A stretch of DNA of 40,382 nt from assembly GCA_016176465.1 (NCBI GenBank), contig JACOXD010000002.1:1-40382 (forward strand), given 5' to 3'. Origin of the DNA: Candidatus Daviesbacteria bacterium (GTDB lineage: Bacteria > Patescibacteriota > Microgenomatia > Daviesbacterales > UBA10151). How positions within the stretch are numbered: position 1 is the first letter of the stretch; every line of letters starts with the position of its first letter. A model generated the notes under the pieces. It had not been told where the DNA came from, did no database searches, and saw only the letters and a list, made by a program, of their open reading frames with translations. Shown piece by piece: positions 31,522 to 38,201 of this stretch. A program made the translations under genes and the position numbers.

Positions 31522-31548
31522 GCAATAATCACGCAAAATATTACGCAA
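31522..31548 (+). repeat. 27-nt inverted-repeat copy upstream of fic (operator-like)
   Basis: Reads GCAATAATC then ACGCAAAATATTACGCAA. It matches the reverse complement of 32841-32867 at 24 of 27 positions. With the base before it, it holds three CGCAA words spaced 11-12 nt apart, about one helical turn, and lies just upstream of the fic -10 box. Confidence 0.7.
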
Positions 31549-31552
31549 CTTA

Positions 31553-31561
31553 TGTTATAAT
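31553..31561 (+). promoter_or_regulatory. Extended -10 of fic
   Basis: TGTTATAAT, 10 nt before ATG 31572 and 4 nt after the CGCAA repeat copy. A protein bound to the repeat would cover the promoter. Confidence 0.6.
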
Positions 31562-31571
31562 TAATAAGCGT

Positions 31572-32627
31572 ATGTTCCAGCCTAAATACTCTATTTCCCC
31601 TGAAGTTTTAGCTGCAATTTCTGAGATTGCTGAAATAAAAGTTATTGTTGAACGCTCTAAAGTGTTACCCCTTAATGAGTTGCAACTTAAAAGACAGGCT
31701 TTAATAAGGATGGTTCATACCTCAACCTCAATTGAGGGTAATAAGCTGGCAGAATATCAAGTAGGTAAAGTTTTATCAGGAATGTCCATTCAAGCTGATG
31801 ATAAAAGTATTTTAGAGGTAAAAAATTACCAAAATGCTCTTAAAGAAGTAGAAAAAATAGCAGAGAAAAAAGTAAAAATTACCAAGGATTTAATTTTAAA
31901 ATTGCACGGCGTTGCTATGAAGGGCTTAATGGATAAAGAAAAAACCAGCAAATGGAGACCAGGAGATATCTATATCATAGACGATTTAGGTAATGGTAAA
32001 GAGAAGTTAAGATTTAAAGGGCCTGGAAGTTTTGATGTAGTAAGGTTAATTGATGCACTGCTTGATTGGCTAAAAAAAGCTAATAAGAAAGATTTACATC
32101 CCATTCTTAAGGCAGGAATTTTTCATTCACAATTTGTTCACATTCACCCTTTTACAGATGGAAACGGTAGAGTAACAAGGTTACTTACTACATTATTATT
32201 ATATTTAGACGGCTGGGACTTTAGGAGGGTAATTGTTTTAGAGGAGTTTTATAACAAAAACAGACAGGATTATTATAACGCCTTAGCTTATGGTTGGGGA
32301 GAAAAGTATCAGGACGGGGCTGAGTTTACTGACTGGTTAGAGTATTTTGTTGTAGGGTTTTTGGTTGAGGCTAGAAAAGTAAGAAAAACTATCACCTCCT
32401 TAGGATTTGATAAAGTTAGTATTAAAGAGCAAACTTATCTTGATCCTGATGAGGTAAAGATAATGGATTATTTAGCAGTTAGTTTTAAGATGAGATCAGA
32501 AGATATTACCAAGATCTTACCCATTGCAAAAAGAACAGCCCAACTAAAACTTAAAAATTTAGTAGAAAAAGGTTTAATCAAACCTCAGGGAAAAGGCCCA
32601 AGTACCTACTACGTACTTGTACAGTAG
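31572..32627 (+). CDS. Fic-domain adenylyltransferase with built-in inhibitory helix and C-terminal winged helix
   Basis: 351 residues. TSIEGN (52-57) is the inhibitory (S/T)xxxE(G/N) motif, placing it in class II, where the inhibitor helix precedes the Fic core. HPFTDGNGR (192-200) is the complete catalytic loop, so it should transfer AMP to a target hydroxyl when de-repressed. The last ~60 residues (DEVKIMDYLAV to KGPSTYYVLV) form a winged-helix DNA-binding domain. I chose ATG 31572, because the longer frame would start upstream of the promoter. The CGCAA repeats at the promoter and after the module are plausible binding sites of its own winged helix, giving autoregulation (inference). Confidence 0.9.
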   Translation: MFQPKYSISPEVLAAISEIAEIKVIVERSKVLPLNELQLKRQALIRMVHTSTSIEGNKLAEYQVGKVLSGMSIQADDKSILEVKNYQNALKEVEKIAEKKVKITKDLILKLHGVAMKGLMDKEKTSKWRPGDIYIIDDLGNGKEKLRFKGPGSFDVVRLIDALLDWLKKANKKDLHPILKAGIFHSQFVHIHPFTDGNGRVTRLLTTLLLYLDGWDFRRVIVLEEFYNKNRQDYYNALAYGWGEKYQDGAEFTDWLEYFVVGFLVEARKVRKTITSLGFDKVSIKEQTYLDPDEVKIMDYLAVSFKMRSEDITKILPIAKRTAQLKLKNLVEKGLIKPQGKGPSTYYVLVQ

Positions 32628-32653
32628 TACTTTTTAAATTAGAATCTAGACAC

Positions 32654-32812
32654 ATGGACAACAAAAATCTTGCAAAATTAATTAAAGAATCATTCTCTAA
32701 GGTTAATAGAAGATTTTCTGTGCGCCAGGAGCAGGCTACCCATTCAGTTCAACATACAGATATAAATGACCGACTCGAGTCTATAGAATCTACCCCCACG
32801 GTTGCGCACTAG
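32654..32812 (+). CDS. Small hypothetical protein after fic
   Basis: 52 residues starting MDNKNLAKLIKESFSKVNRR, an amphipathic basic helix, then a polar tail (VQHTDINDRLESIES). It starts 26 nt after fic and ends before the inverted repeat, so it lies inside the bracketed module. It could be a regulator or target of the Fic protein, but nothing in the sequence proves this. It is short and without SD, so it may be non-coding. Confidence 0.4.
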   Translation: MDNKNLAKLIKESFSKVNRRFSVRQEQATHSVQHTDINDRLESIESTPTVAH

Positions 32813-32840
32813 CTTAAAAGGAAAAAAGCAACATAGTTCC

Positions 32841-32867
32841 TTGCGCAATCTTTTGCGCGATTATTGC
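32841..32867 (-). repeat. 27-nt inverted-repeat copy downstream of the fic module
   Basis: Reverse complement matches 31522-31548 at 24 of 27 positions. It lies in the convergent gap between the small gene and nth, where a promoter-type operator would not be expected. Confidence 0.7.
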
Positions 32868-32947
32868 GGGATTAATTGAAAATTATTCAAGGCTACACAT
32901 CGGAGGTGTAAGGCTAAATATCAGGACACATTAACAGGTATCCTTAT

Positions 32948-33598
32948 TTAAAGATCTGGGCATAAATTCCCTAAAGGGCAATCTTTACAAACATGTGGCC
33001 TGGCAGGACAAAATTCCCTACCATAATTTATTAATAAGTGAGCAAAGTCTATCCATTTATCTTTTGGAACTACCTCCATTAAATCTTTCTCTATTTTTAC
33101 AGGATCCTTTTCCTTAGTTAAACCAAGTTTTTGAGAAAGCCTCATTACATGAGTATCTACCACAATCCCCTCTGCTTTTTTAAATGCATTCCCTAAAACA
33201 ACATTAGCTGTTTTTCTGGCTACCCCAGGAAGAGAGTCCAAATCTTCCATATTATCTGGAACTTCACCATTAAACTTTTCAACTAACATTTTCCCCATTG
33301 CCTTAACCAACTTTGCCTTATTTTGATGAAAGTTAACATTAGTAATATAGCTATCTAGCTCTTTTAGGTCTGAATCAGCATAATCCTTAGCTGTTTTGTA
33401 CTTTTTAAATAAAGCTGGGGAAGCTATGTTGACAGATTTATCTGTTGCCTGAGCAGATAAAATTGTAGCCACTAAAAGCTCCAGGGGATTTGTATATTCT
33501 AGTGCTGTCCTTGGATTTGGATAAACTTTATAGAGTTTTTGAAGTATTAATTTAACTTTTTGCTTTTTAATACGTAATATCAAGCTTTGCTTATCCAT
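32948..33598 (-). CDS. nth: Endonuclease III (DNA glycosylase/AP lyase)
   Basis: 216 residues from ATG 33598, the usual size. SAQATDKSVN is the family opening. LPGVARKTANVVL is the helix-hairpin-helix with the catalytic Lys, VVDTHV holds the catalytic Asp, and C-x6-C-x2-C-x5-C at the C-terminus binds the [4Fe-4S] cluster. It removes oxidised pyrimidines and cleaves abasic sites. A longer frame starts at 33679, but its extra 27 residues are a translation of promoter and REP-like sequence. TTGACA (33670-33665) and TAAAAT (33648-33643) would begin transcription at about 33636. Confidence 0.93.
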   Translation of the reverse strand: MDKQSLILRIKKQKVKLILQKLYKVYPNPRTALEYTNPLELLVATILSAQATDKSVNIASPALFKKYKTAKDYADSDLKELDSYITNVNFHQNKAKLVKAMGKMLVEKFNGEVPDNMEDLDSLPGVARKTANVVLGNAFKKAEGIVVDTHVMRLSQKLGLTKEKDPVKIEKDLMEVVPKDKWIDFAHLLINYGREFCPARPHVCKDCPLGNLCPDL

Positions 33599-33601
33599 AA
33601 T

Positions 33602-33636
33602 GAGATCCTTCTGGTCCAGTGGACCACCAGGATGAC
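33602..33636 (-). repeat. REP-like palindrome in the nth leader
   Basis: On the minus strand: GTCATCCTGG, the perfect 7-bp palindrome TGGTCCA-x-TGGACCA (33612-33626), then AGAAGGATCTC. The outer parts resemble the GTCATyCTGA...GAAGrATCTC short palindromes that recur in many bacterial genomes (from memory, not searched). It covers nearly the whole expected 5' leader of nth. Confidence 0.5.
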
Positions 33637-33723
33637 AAACAAATTTTAGGAATTTTAATTTGCTTGTCAAATATACCATTTTTTGTATTTTGCTGCTTAT
33701 TTGCTATAATTATAGGTTAAATT

Positions 33724-35118
33724 ATGACTGAAAAAGGAGTTGATACTCCCAGAGAGATTTGGCAATGGACCTTTGATAATTTAGCAAAAGCTGCCTCTTT
33801 ACTTTTTGAAGAAAGCCCCTATAAAATGGGTGGCCAGTCAAAGGATGCTGATTTAGCTAGATTCCACTATTTTTACCGTGCAGCTGATTTTATCGCCGAT
33901 CCTTTAGTTTTTAACGAGGAAAGAACCCAAATTCATATAGCAGCTATGTCTTTTTGTGCCCAACACTTAGGAAGAAGACTTAGGGAAGTTGGTGTAAATA
34001 TAGATTTGATCGAGCTGGAAAGTAGAGCTTGGTACCAGAATCTGGGCCAAGTTATGTCACTTCGCCCACTTACTCACCGAAATATCGGAGCACAACTTTT
34101 GACTGCAGCCGGCTTTCAGGTAAGATTCGCTCAGGAATTAAAAGCTGCTGCTGCTGGAAAAAGGCGGACTTTAACTTACAGTACCTCTTTCGCTAATGAA
34201 CATCCAGAAGATGCACTTTTACTTCTAGCTGATAATTTATCAATATACGAGGGTGTGCGTCTAAGAAGATGGGAAGATTCCCCCTCCGATTCAAACAAAA
34301 GAAAGTTAGATCAAATTCGGATGTGGATAGAAGAAAAATTAGGGCAACCAATTGATCAAACATCCAAGGAACTGGAATCTGAATTAAGAAGATGGCGGGT
34401 CATCAGTTTTAGAGAAGCAAATAGAAATTTAGTATTACCCTTTAAGTCAGTGGTTTTTGATATTGGAGGGGTTATCAAATATGGAATAGCTTCTTTAGGT
34501 GATGAGAAGTTACTACAAAGAATAGCTCAGATTTATCAAATTAATGACCCACAATCTCTTGAGAAGTTAGCAGAATATTTTAATCAGTGGATGATGGAGG
34601 CTAAGATTGGTGCTCAAACTTTTTCTGATCTGGCAGCAATTTTAGCAGAAATATTTGGAAAAGTAGATGAGGCTGGTGAAGATTTAGTAGCAGAGGATAA
34701 TGGGTTTGTTGATCCAATTATGATTAGAGTTATTAACTATTTAAAAGTAAAAGGAGTGAGAGTTGTTTTAGCCACCAACACAATCCCTAGACACTGGAGA
34801 GGAACGACTCAAGATTTTAGAAGAGTTGGTTTAGCTCATCAAAGAATGCCTAAAAGTTTAAAAAACGAAGGTCTTTTAGACACTGATGTTATCCCAGTCT
34901 TTACATCATTTGATCTTGGAGTTAGAAAAGGAGGCACTGGGGAAAGTGGAAAGTTTTTCCAAAAACTATTTTCTCATTCTGGTTTAGACCCAGACTCAAC
35001 TTGGGTAGTAGATGATAACCAATCATTTGCGCAGGAAGCAGCTGCTGTTGGAGCTAAGGGGTATCATTTTAAAACACCCGGCGAATTTGTAGTAGACTTG
35101 ATTTCTCCTATCTATTAA
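33724..35118 (+). CDS. Two-domain protein: unknown helical N-terminal domain fused to HAD-like hydrolase
   Basis: 464 residues. Residues 1-~235 are mainly helical, without recognised family. Residues ~240-464 form a HAD hydrolase: VVFDIGGVI (motif I, DIGGV), LATNT (motif II), RKGGTGESGKFF (motif III Lys) and WVVDDNQSFAQEAAAVGA (motif IV, DD). The second motif I Asp is Gly, as in many DxGGV members. The N-terminal part may set the substrate; with Arg/Tyr-rich helices it could bind a nucleotide or RNA, but that is a guess. The promoter element TATAATTATAGG lies upstream and is shared with the VanW gene. Confidence 0.72.
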   Translation: MTEKGVDTPREIWQWTFDNLAKAASLLFEESPYKMGGQSKDADLARFHYFYRAADFIADPLVFNEERTQIHIAAMSFCAQHLGRRLREVGVNIDLIELESRAWYQNLGQVMSLRPLTHRNIGAQLLTAAGFQVRFAQELKAAAAGKRRTLTYSTSFANEHPEDALLLLADNLSIYEGVRLRRWEDSPSDSNKRKLDQIRMWIEEKLGQPIDQTSKELESELRRWRVISFREANRNLVLPFKSVVFDIGGVIKYGIASLGDEKLLQRIAQIYQINDPQSLEKLAEYFNQWMMEAKIGAQTFSDLAAILAEIFGKVDEAGEDLVAEDNGFVDPIMIRVINYLKVKGVRVVLATNTIPRHWRGTTQDFRRVGLAHQRMPKSLKNEGLLDTDVIPVFTSFDLGVRKGGTGESGKFFQKLFSHSGLDPDSTWVVDDNQSFAQEAAAVGAKGYHFKTPGEFVVDLISPIY

Positions 35119-35214
35119 GCTAAAATCCATCCTAGTGCTAGTTAGAGTTATCCTGATAGATCATTAATCTAGTTGAGGGAAGTTACTTTAGCAGCTAGAT
35201 TGGTGGTGATTTAT

Positions 35215-35469
35215 ATTAAAAAATTATTCGTTGGTTCCCTTCCTTGGGGAGTAGATGATAATCAGCTTCGTGACCTTTTTTCCCAGTATGGTGAAGTTAT
35301 TTCTGCTGCTGTTTTAAAAGATAGGCAAACTGGCAGATCCAGAGGTTTTGGATTTGTGGAAATGGCAAATGATGATCAAGCTACGGAAGCTATCAATAAA
35401 TTGAACGGTTCTGATATGGATGGAAGAAAAATAGTCGTTAATGAAGCTCGACCCAGGGAGGAACGTTAA
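35215..35469 (+). CDS. RRM RNA-binding protein, probable AUU start
   Basis: A single RNA recognition motif of ~85 residues. KLFVGSLPW is RNP2 and RGFGFVEM (about 43-50) is RNP1, with a short charged tail. Such glycine-poor RRM proteins are common in cyanobacteria and other bacteria and bind RNA, often in cold response. The natural N-terminus should be (M)KKLFVG. No ATG lies there: the codon is ATT (35215), 6 nt after GGTGGTG (35202-35208), a good ribosome-binding site. Other in-frame starts, TTG 35173 or 35200 and GTG 35203, lack an SD or overlap it. An AUU start, as in infC, would make translation sensitive to initiation factors; a sequencing change of ATG is the alternative. Confidence 0.82.
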   Translation: MKKLFVGSLPWGVDDNQLRDLFSQYGEVISAAVLKDRQTGRSRGFGFVEMANDDQATEAINKLNGSDMDGRKIVVNEARPREER

Positions 35470-35478
35470 AGTAAGTTA

Positions 35479-35509
35479 AAATGGCCTCGAGAGATCGAGG
35501 CCATTTTTT
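35479..35509 (+). terminator. Strong intrinsic terminator after the RRM gene
   Basis: ATGGCCTCGA (35481-35490), GAGA tetraloop, TCGAGGCCAT (35495-35504), then TTTTTT. It is the strongest terminator in the window. Confidence 0.92.
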
Positions 35510-35514
35510 AAGCA

Positions 35515-35543
35515 TTGACAAATTTTTTCAATTCAGGTTTAAT
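35515..35543 (+). promoter_or_regulatory. Promoter of the DUF4352-like gene
   Basis: TTGACA (35515-35520), 17 nt, TTTAAT (35538-35543). It leaves a leader of about 30 nt. Confidence 0.55.
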
Positions 35544-35579
35544 ACGCATTACTCTGCCCCCCTAAAGTTTCAAGCAAAA

Positions 35580-36122
35580 ATGGATACATTTAAAAAATAT
35601 CTAAGACCTTTAGTATTAATAGTATTGTTAGTTGGTTTACTTGGTGGAGCCTATTATCTTTATCAAAACCAAGATTCAACAAATAAAGCACCCACATCCA
35701 GGAAGGTTGAAAGGCAAGTTATAACCTTAAACAAATCTTTTGAGTACCCGGTAAGCAATACTGATACGAGCCTTAGCCCCTTAAAAGTGACTTTTGTAAC
35801 AGCCCAACTTACCAATCGAATTTTGGTTTCCCGAAAACCTCAGTATGCAAGATCTGGAACCAAATATCTAATGCTTAATTTATTATTGGAAAATGAAAAT
35901 ACTAAAAGAATTAATTTTAAAACCCGGGATATTGTCAGATTAATTGATAATAACGGTAAAAAGTTTGCTCCCTCTTATTTTAATAAAACAGTTGCTGTTG
36001 AGGGAGATTCTGCCAAAAAAGACGTTGTTGGATTTTTGGTTCCTATTGATATAAAAAACTTTAAAATCCAATATGGACCACTAGCTGGAAGCAAGCAAAC
36101 TTTAGAATTAAAGTTTAAGTAA
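35580..36122 (+). CDS. Membrane-anchored DUF4352-like (immunoglobulin-fold) protein
   Basis: 180 residues. A basic N-terminus and one membrane helix (about 10-28) are followed by a linker and a C-terminal beta-sandwich. LKVTFVTAQLTNR and YLMLNLLLENEN (about 95-110) fit the DUF4352/telomeric-repeat-factor-like Ig fold found in bacterial lipoproteins and membrane-anchored proteins. The function of the family is unknown. I chose ATG 35580, because the longer frame begins inside the terminator at 35481-35504. Confidence 0.72.
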   Translation: MDTFKKYLRPLVLIVLLVGLLGGAYYLYQNQDSTNKAPTSRKVERQVITLNKSFEYPVSNTDTSLSPLKVTFVTAQLTNRILVSRKPQYARSGTKYLMLNLLLENENTKRINFKTRDIVRLIDNNGKKFAPSYFNKTVAVEGDSAKKDVVGFLVPIDIKNFKIQYGPLAGSKQTLELKFK

Positions 36123-36492
36123 CTCCTTTTCCCTTACAATAATCTTTCCCTTTTTTTATCTAATAATTATTAGAGGACTTTAAGATATCTTAATATTTAT
36201 GTATTATTAATTAAGTTATCGGATATGAATTGATTACTTAAATAGTCTCTTGACAATTATTATGAAAGCTCATAACATATCAGAAAAGTATAGTTTGATA
36301 GTCCGACCGCCAACGGAGGCTATCTTATCTTCTGAAAGAAGAGAAGCGCGTAAGCGATTCATCTTTTCTTAATGAAGGTAGGAGGGCCTCCGTTTTCTTG
36401 TCCGCCTAGGCGGAAAACGGAAACCTAAATAAAATAAGCTTACCTTTATTTATATTTAGGCTTATGTAAAGAAGGGGGGTGAACTTAAATAT
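36123..36492 (+). promoter_or_regulatory. Gene-free region: palindrome, promoter and long structured leader of the Asp-rich surface gene
   Basis: TCTAATAATTATTAGA (36158-36173) is a perfect palindrome. TTGACA (36250-36255), 17 nt and TAACAT (36273-36278) form the promoter, with the same spacing and flanks as at 13204. ATAGTCCGACCGCC plus ten bases (36298-36321) is identical to 13250-13273. CGGAGGC within it can pair with GCCTCCG (36386-36392), followed by TTTTCTT, a terminator-like shape. Next comes TCCGCCTAGGCGGA (36401-36414), a perfect palindrome flanked by CCGTTT and AAACGG; this competes for the CCG of the first stem. CCTAAATA/TATTTAGG follow, then a G-rich ribosome-binding site (AAGGGGGGTGA) before ATG 36493. 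Mutually exclusive stems suggest attenuation. Confidence 0.6.
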
Positions 36493-38130
36493 ATGTTAAA
36501 AAATTGGCAAAAAGTACCTGCAGCAATAGTTATGGGTTTAACCACCTTAGCTTATGCAGCAACACCAGCATTGGCACTAGAAGGTGAAGCCTCTAATGAC
36601 CATACTGGTTCAGGTTCTACTAATAATGCAACAATAAACGTTACAAATAACCAAACCGTAAATAATACCAATAACGCTACTATTAATAACACCATAAACC
36701 TAACTGCTCGAACCGGCGATAATGACGCTAACGACAACACTGGAAATGGTGAAGTTAATAGCGGTGATGCTTCCGGAAACGCAACAGCAAATACAACCGC
36801 AAACACCAATAATACTACCCTTTCATCAGGTGGTACTACTAATGTTACGGCAAGCAATTCATTTACTGGTTCTGGTTCAACAAATGATGCAGACGTTGAT
36901 TTAGATAATGATGTTGACGTCGATAATGATAATGATTTAGATGTCGATAATGATATCGATATTGAATCTGATACAGGAGGAAATGACGCTAACGACAACA
37001 CTGGAAATGGTGAAGTTAATAGCGGTGATGCTGATACCTCAGCAGATGTTAATACCTCTGGTAACGACAACGACACAACCCTATCAACTGCTGATGATCC
37101 ATTAGTTGCAAGTAACGATCACACCGGATCTGATTCTGACAATGATGCAACCATTGATGTCGATAATGATATTGACATAGATAATGACAATGATGCAGAC
37201 GTTGATAACGACGTTGATTTAGACTCAGACACTGGCGATAACGATGCTAACGACAATACCGGAGACGGTTCTGTTGATAGCGGAAATGCTGATGCTACAC
37301 TTGATATTTTAACCGACGTCAATTCAAATGACACCTCGGTTGAGGGGGGTTCTGATTTAGATGTTGAAGTTTCAAACTCCAACACTGGGTCTGATTCTAC
37401 CAATGATGCATCAGTTGATATCGACAATGACTTAGACGTTGATAATGACAATGATTTAGATGTCGATAATGACGTTGATATTGATGCAGATACTGGTGAT
37501 AACGATGCTAACGACAATACCGGAGACGGTTCTGTTGATAGCGGAAATGCCACTATAGATTTTGATGATAGTGTAGACACTACGGGAAACACCAACGTGA
37601 CTGAGCTTGACGGACTCTGGGGTAGCACTTCTGGAGTAGTTTCCAATGACACCACAGGTTCAGACTCAGATAATGATGCCTCCTTAGACGTTGATAACGA
37701 CATTGATATTGATAACGATAACGACGCAGACGTTGATAACGATTTTGATATCGATGGAGAATCAGGAGACAATGATGCGAACGACAATACCGGAAACGGT
37801 AGCGTTGATTCAGGAGATGTTACTTTGGGGGGTAGTGCTACTACCGATGTCAACTCTAATACTGTTTCTGGCGTTGAAGCTGGAGACGTAGATGTTGATG
37901 CAACCAATGAAAATACCGGATCTGATTCTGACAATGATGCAACTCATGACGTTGACAATGATCTTGATATAGACAATGACAACGATAGTGACGTTGATAA
38001 TGACGTTGATGGAGATTTGGATTCTGGTGACAACGATGCTAATGACAACACTGGAGACGGTGAAGTAACTTCAGGTGAAGTTGAAGCGGATGTTGATTTC
38101 ACAACTACACAAAATACAAATAATGTGTAG
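36493..38130 (+). CDS. Secreted Asp/Asn-rich tandem repeat protein
   Basis: 545 residues with a signal peptide (1-29, ending ATPALALEG) and six units of ~85-92 residues. Each unit starts SN-x-x-TGS-x-S-x-N, runs through ~30 residues in which nearly every second residue is Asp or Asn (DVDNDNDLDVDND), then has TG-x-NDANDNTG-x-G-x-V-x-SG and a variable spacer. Unit 1 uses Asn/Thr where units 2-6 use Asp. Such alternation would put one acidic face on beta strands, suggesting a beta-solenoid that binds divalent cations; this is inference. It has no sorting signal, membrane helix or Cys. A G-rich Shine-Dalgarno and a shared leader element imply strong, regulated expression. Same family as 13327 and 38202. 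Confidence 0.85.
   Translation: MLKNWQKVPAAIVMGLTTLAYAATPALALEGEASNDHTGSGSTNNATINVTNNQTVNNTNNATINNTINLTARTGDNDANDNTGNGEVNSGDASGNATANTTANTNNTTLSSGGTTNVTASNSFTGSGSTNDADVDLDNDVDVDNDNDLDVDNDIDIESDTGGNDANDNTGNGEVNSGDADTSADVNTSGNDNDTTLSTADDPLVASNDHTGSDSDNDATIDVDNDIDIDNDNDADVDNDVDLDSDTGDNDANDNTGDGSVDSGNADATLDILTDVNSNDTSVEGGSDLDVEVSNSNTGSDSTNDASVDIDNDLDVDNDNDLDVDNDVDIDADTGDNDANDNTGDGSVDSGNATIDFDDSVDTTGNTNVTELDGLWGSTSGVVSNDTTGSDSDNDASLDVDNDIDIDNDNDADVDNDFDIDGESGDNDANDNTGNGSVDSGDVTLGGSATTDVNSNTVSGVEAGDVDVDATNENTGSDSDNDATHDVDNDLDIDNDNDSDVDNDVDGDLDSGDNDANDNTGDGEVTSGEVEADVDFTTTQNTNNV
36592..38127 (+). repeat. Six tandem ~260-nt coding repeats
   Basis: Units begin at SN-x-x-TGS. DNA blocks are nearly or fully identical between units: 51 nt are identical at 36721-36771 and 36982-37032 (units 1 and 2), and 53 nt at 37237-37289 and 37498-37550 (units 3 and 4). 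This points to recent duplication or gene conversion. Confidence 0.85.
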
Positions 38131-38142
38131 TTAAGTTTCTTA

Positions 38143-38174
38143 CCTTGGGGCTTTGAGGAAGCCAAGCCCCAAGG
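38143..38174 (+). other. Stable intercistronic hairpin
   Basis: CCTTGGGGCTT (38143-38153) and AAGCCCCAAGG (38164-38174) form a perfect 11-bp stem with a 10-nt loop. No T-run follows on the plus strand, so it may protect or separate the messages of the two repeat-protein genes rather than terminate. Confidence 0.7.
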
Positions 38175-38201
38175 AAAAGAAAAAAATTAATTTATAAATA
38201 A

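Noticed and set aside
33599-33679. N-terminal extension of Nth from 33679
   Set aside because: The extra residues translate a promoter and a REP-like palindrome; 216 residues is the normal enzyme length.
35481-35579. N-terminal extension of the DUF4352-like protein from 35481
   Set aside because: It starts inside a strong terminator and lies upstream of the promoter; the membrane anchor follows ATG 35580.
36592-38127. Possible CRISPR array because of regular repeats
   Set aside because: The repeats are ~260 nt, keep the reading frame and encode protein; there are no short direct repeats with unique spacers and no cas genes.
36552-38165. Long minus-strand open frames (Ser/Leu/Val-rich) opposite the Asp-rich repeats
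   Set aside because: They are the antisense of GAT/AAT/AAC-rich codons, which contain few stop complements. They have no promoter, RBS or terminator.
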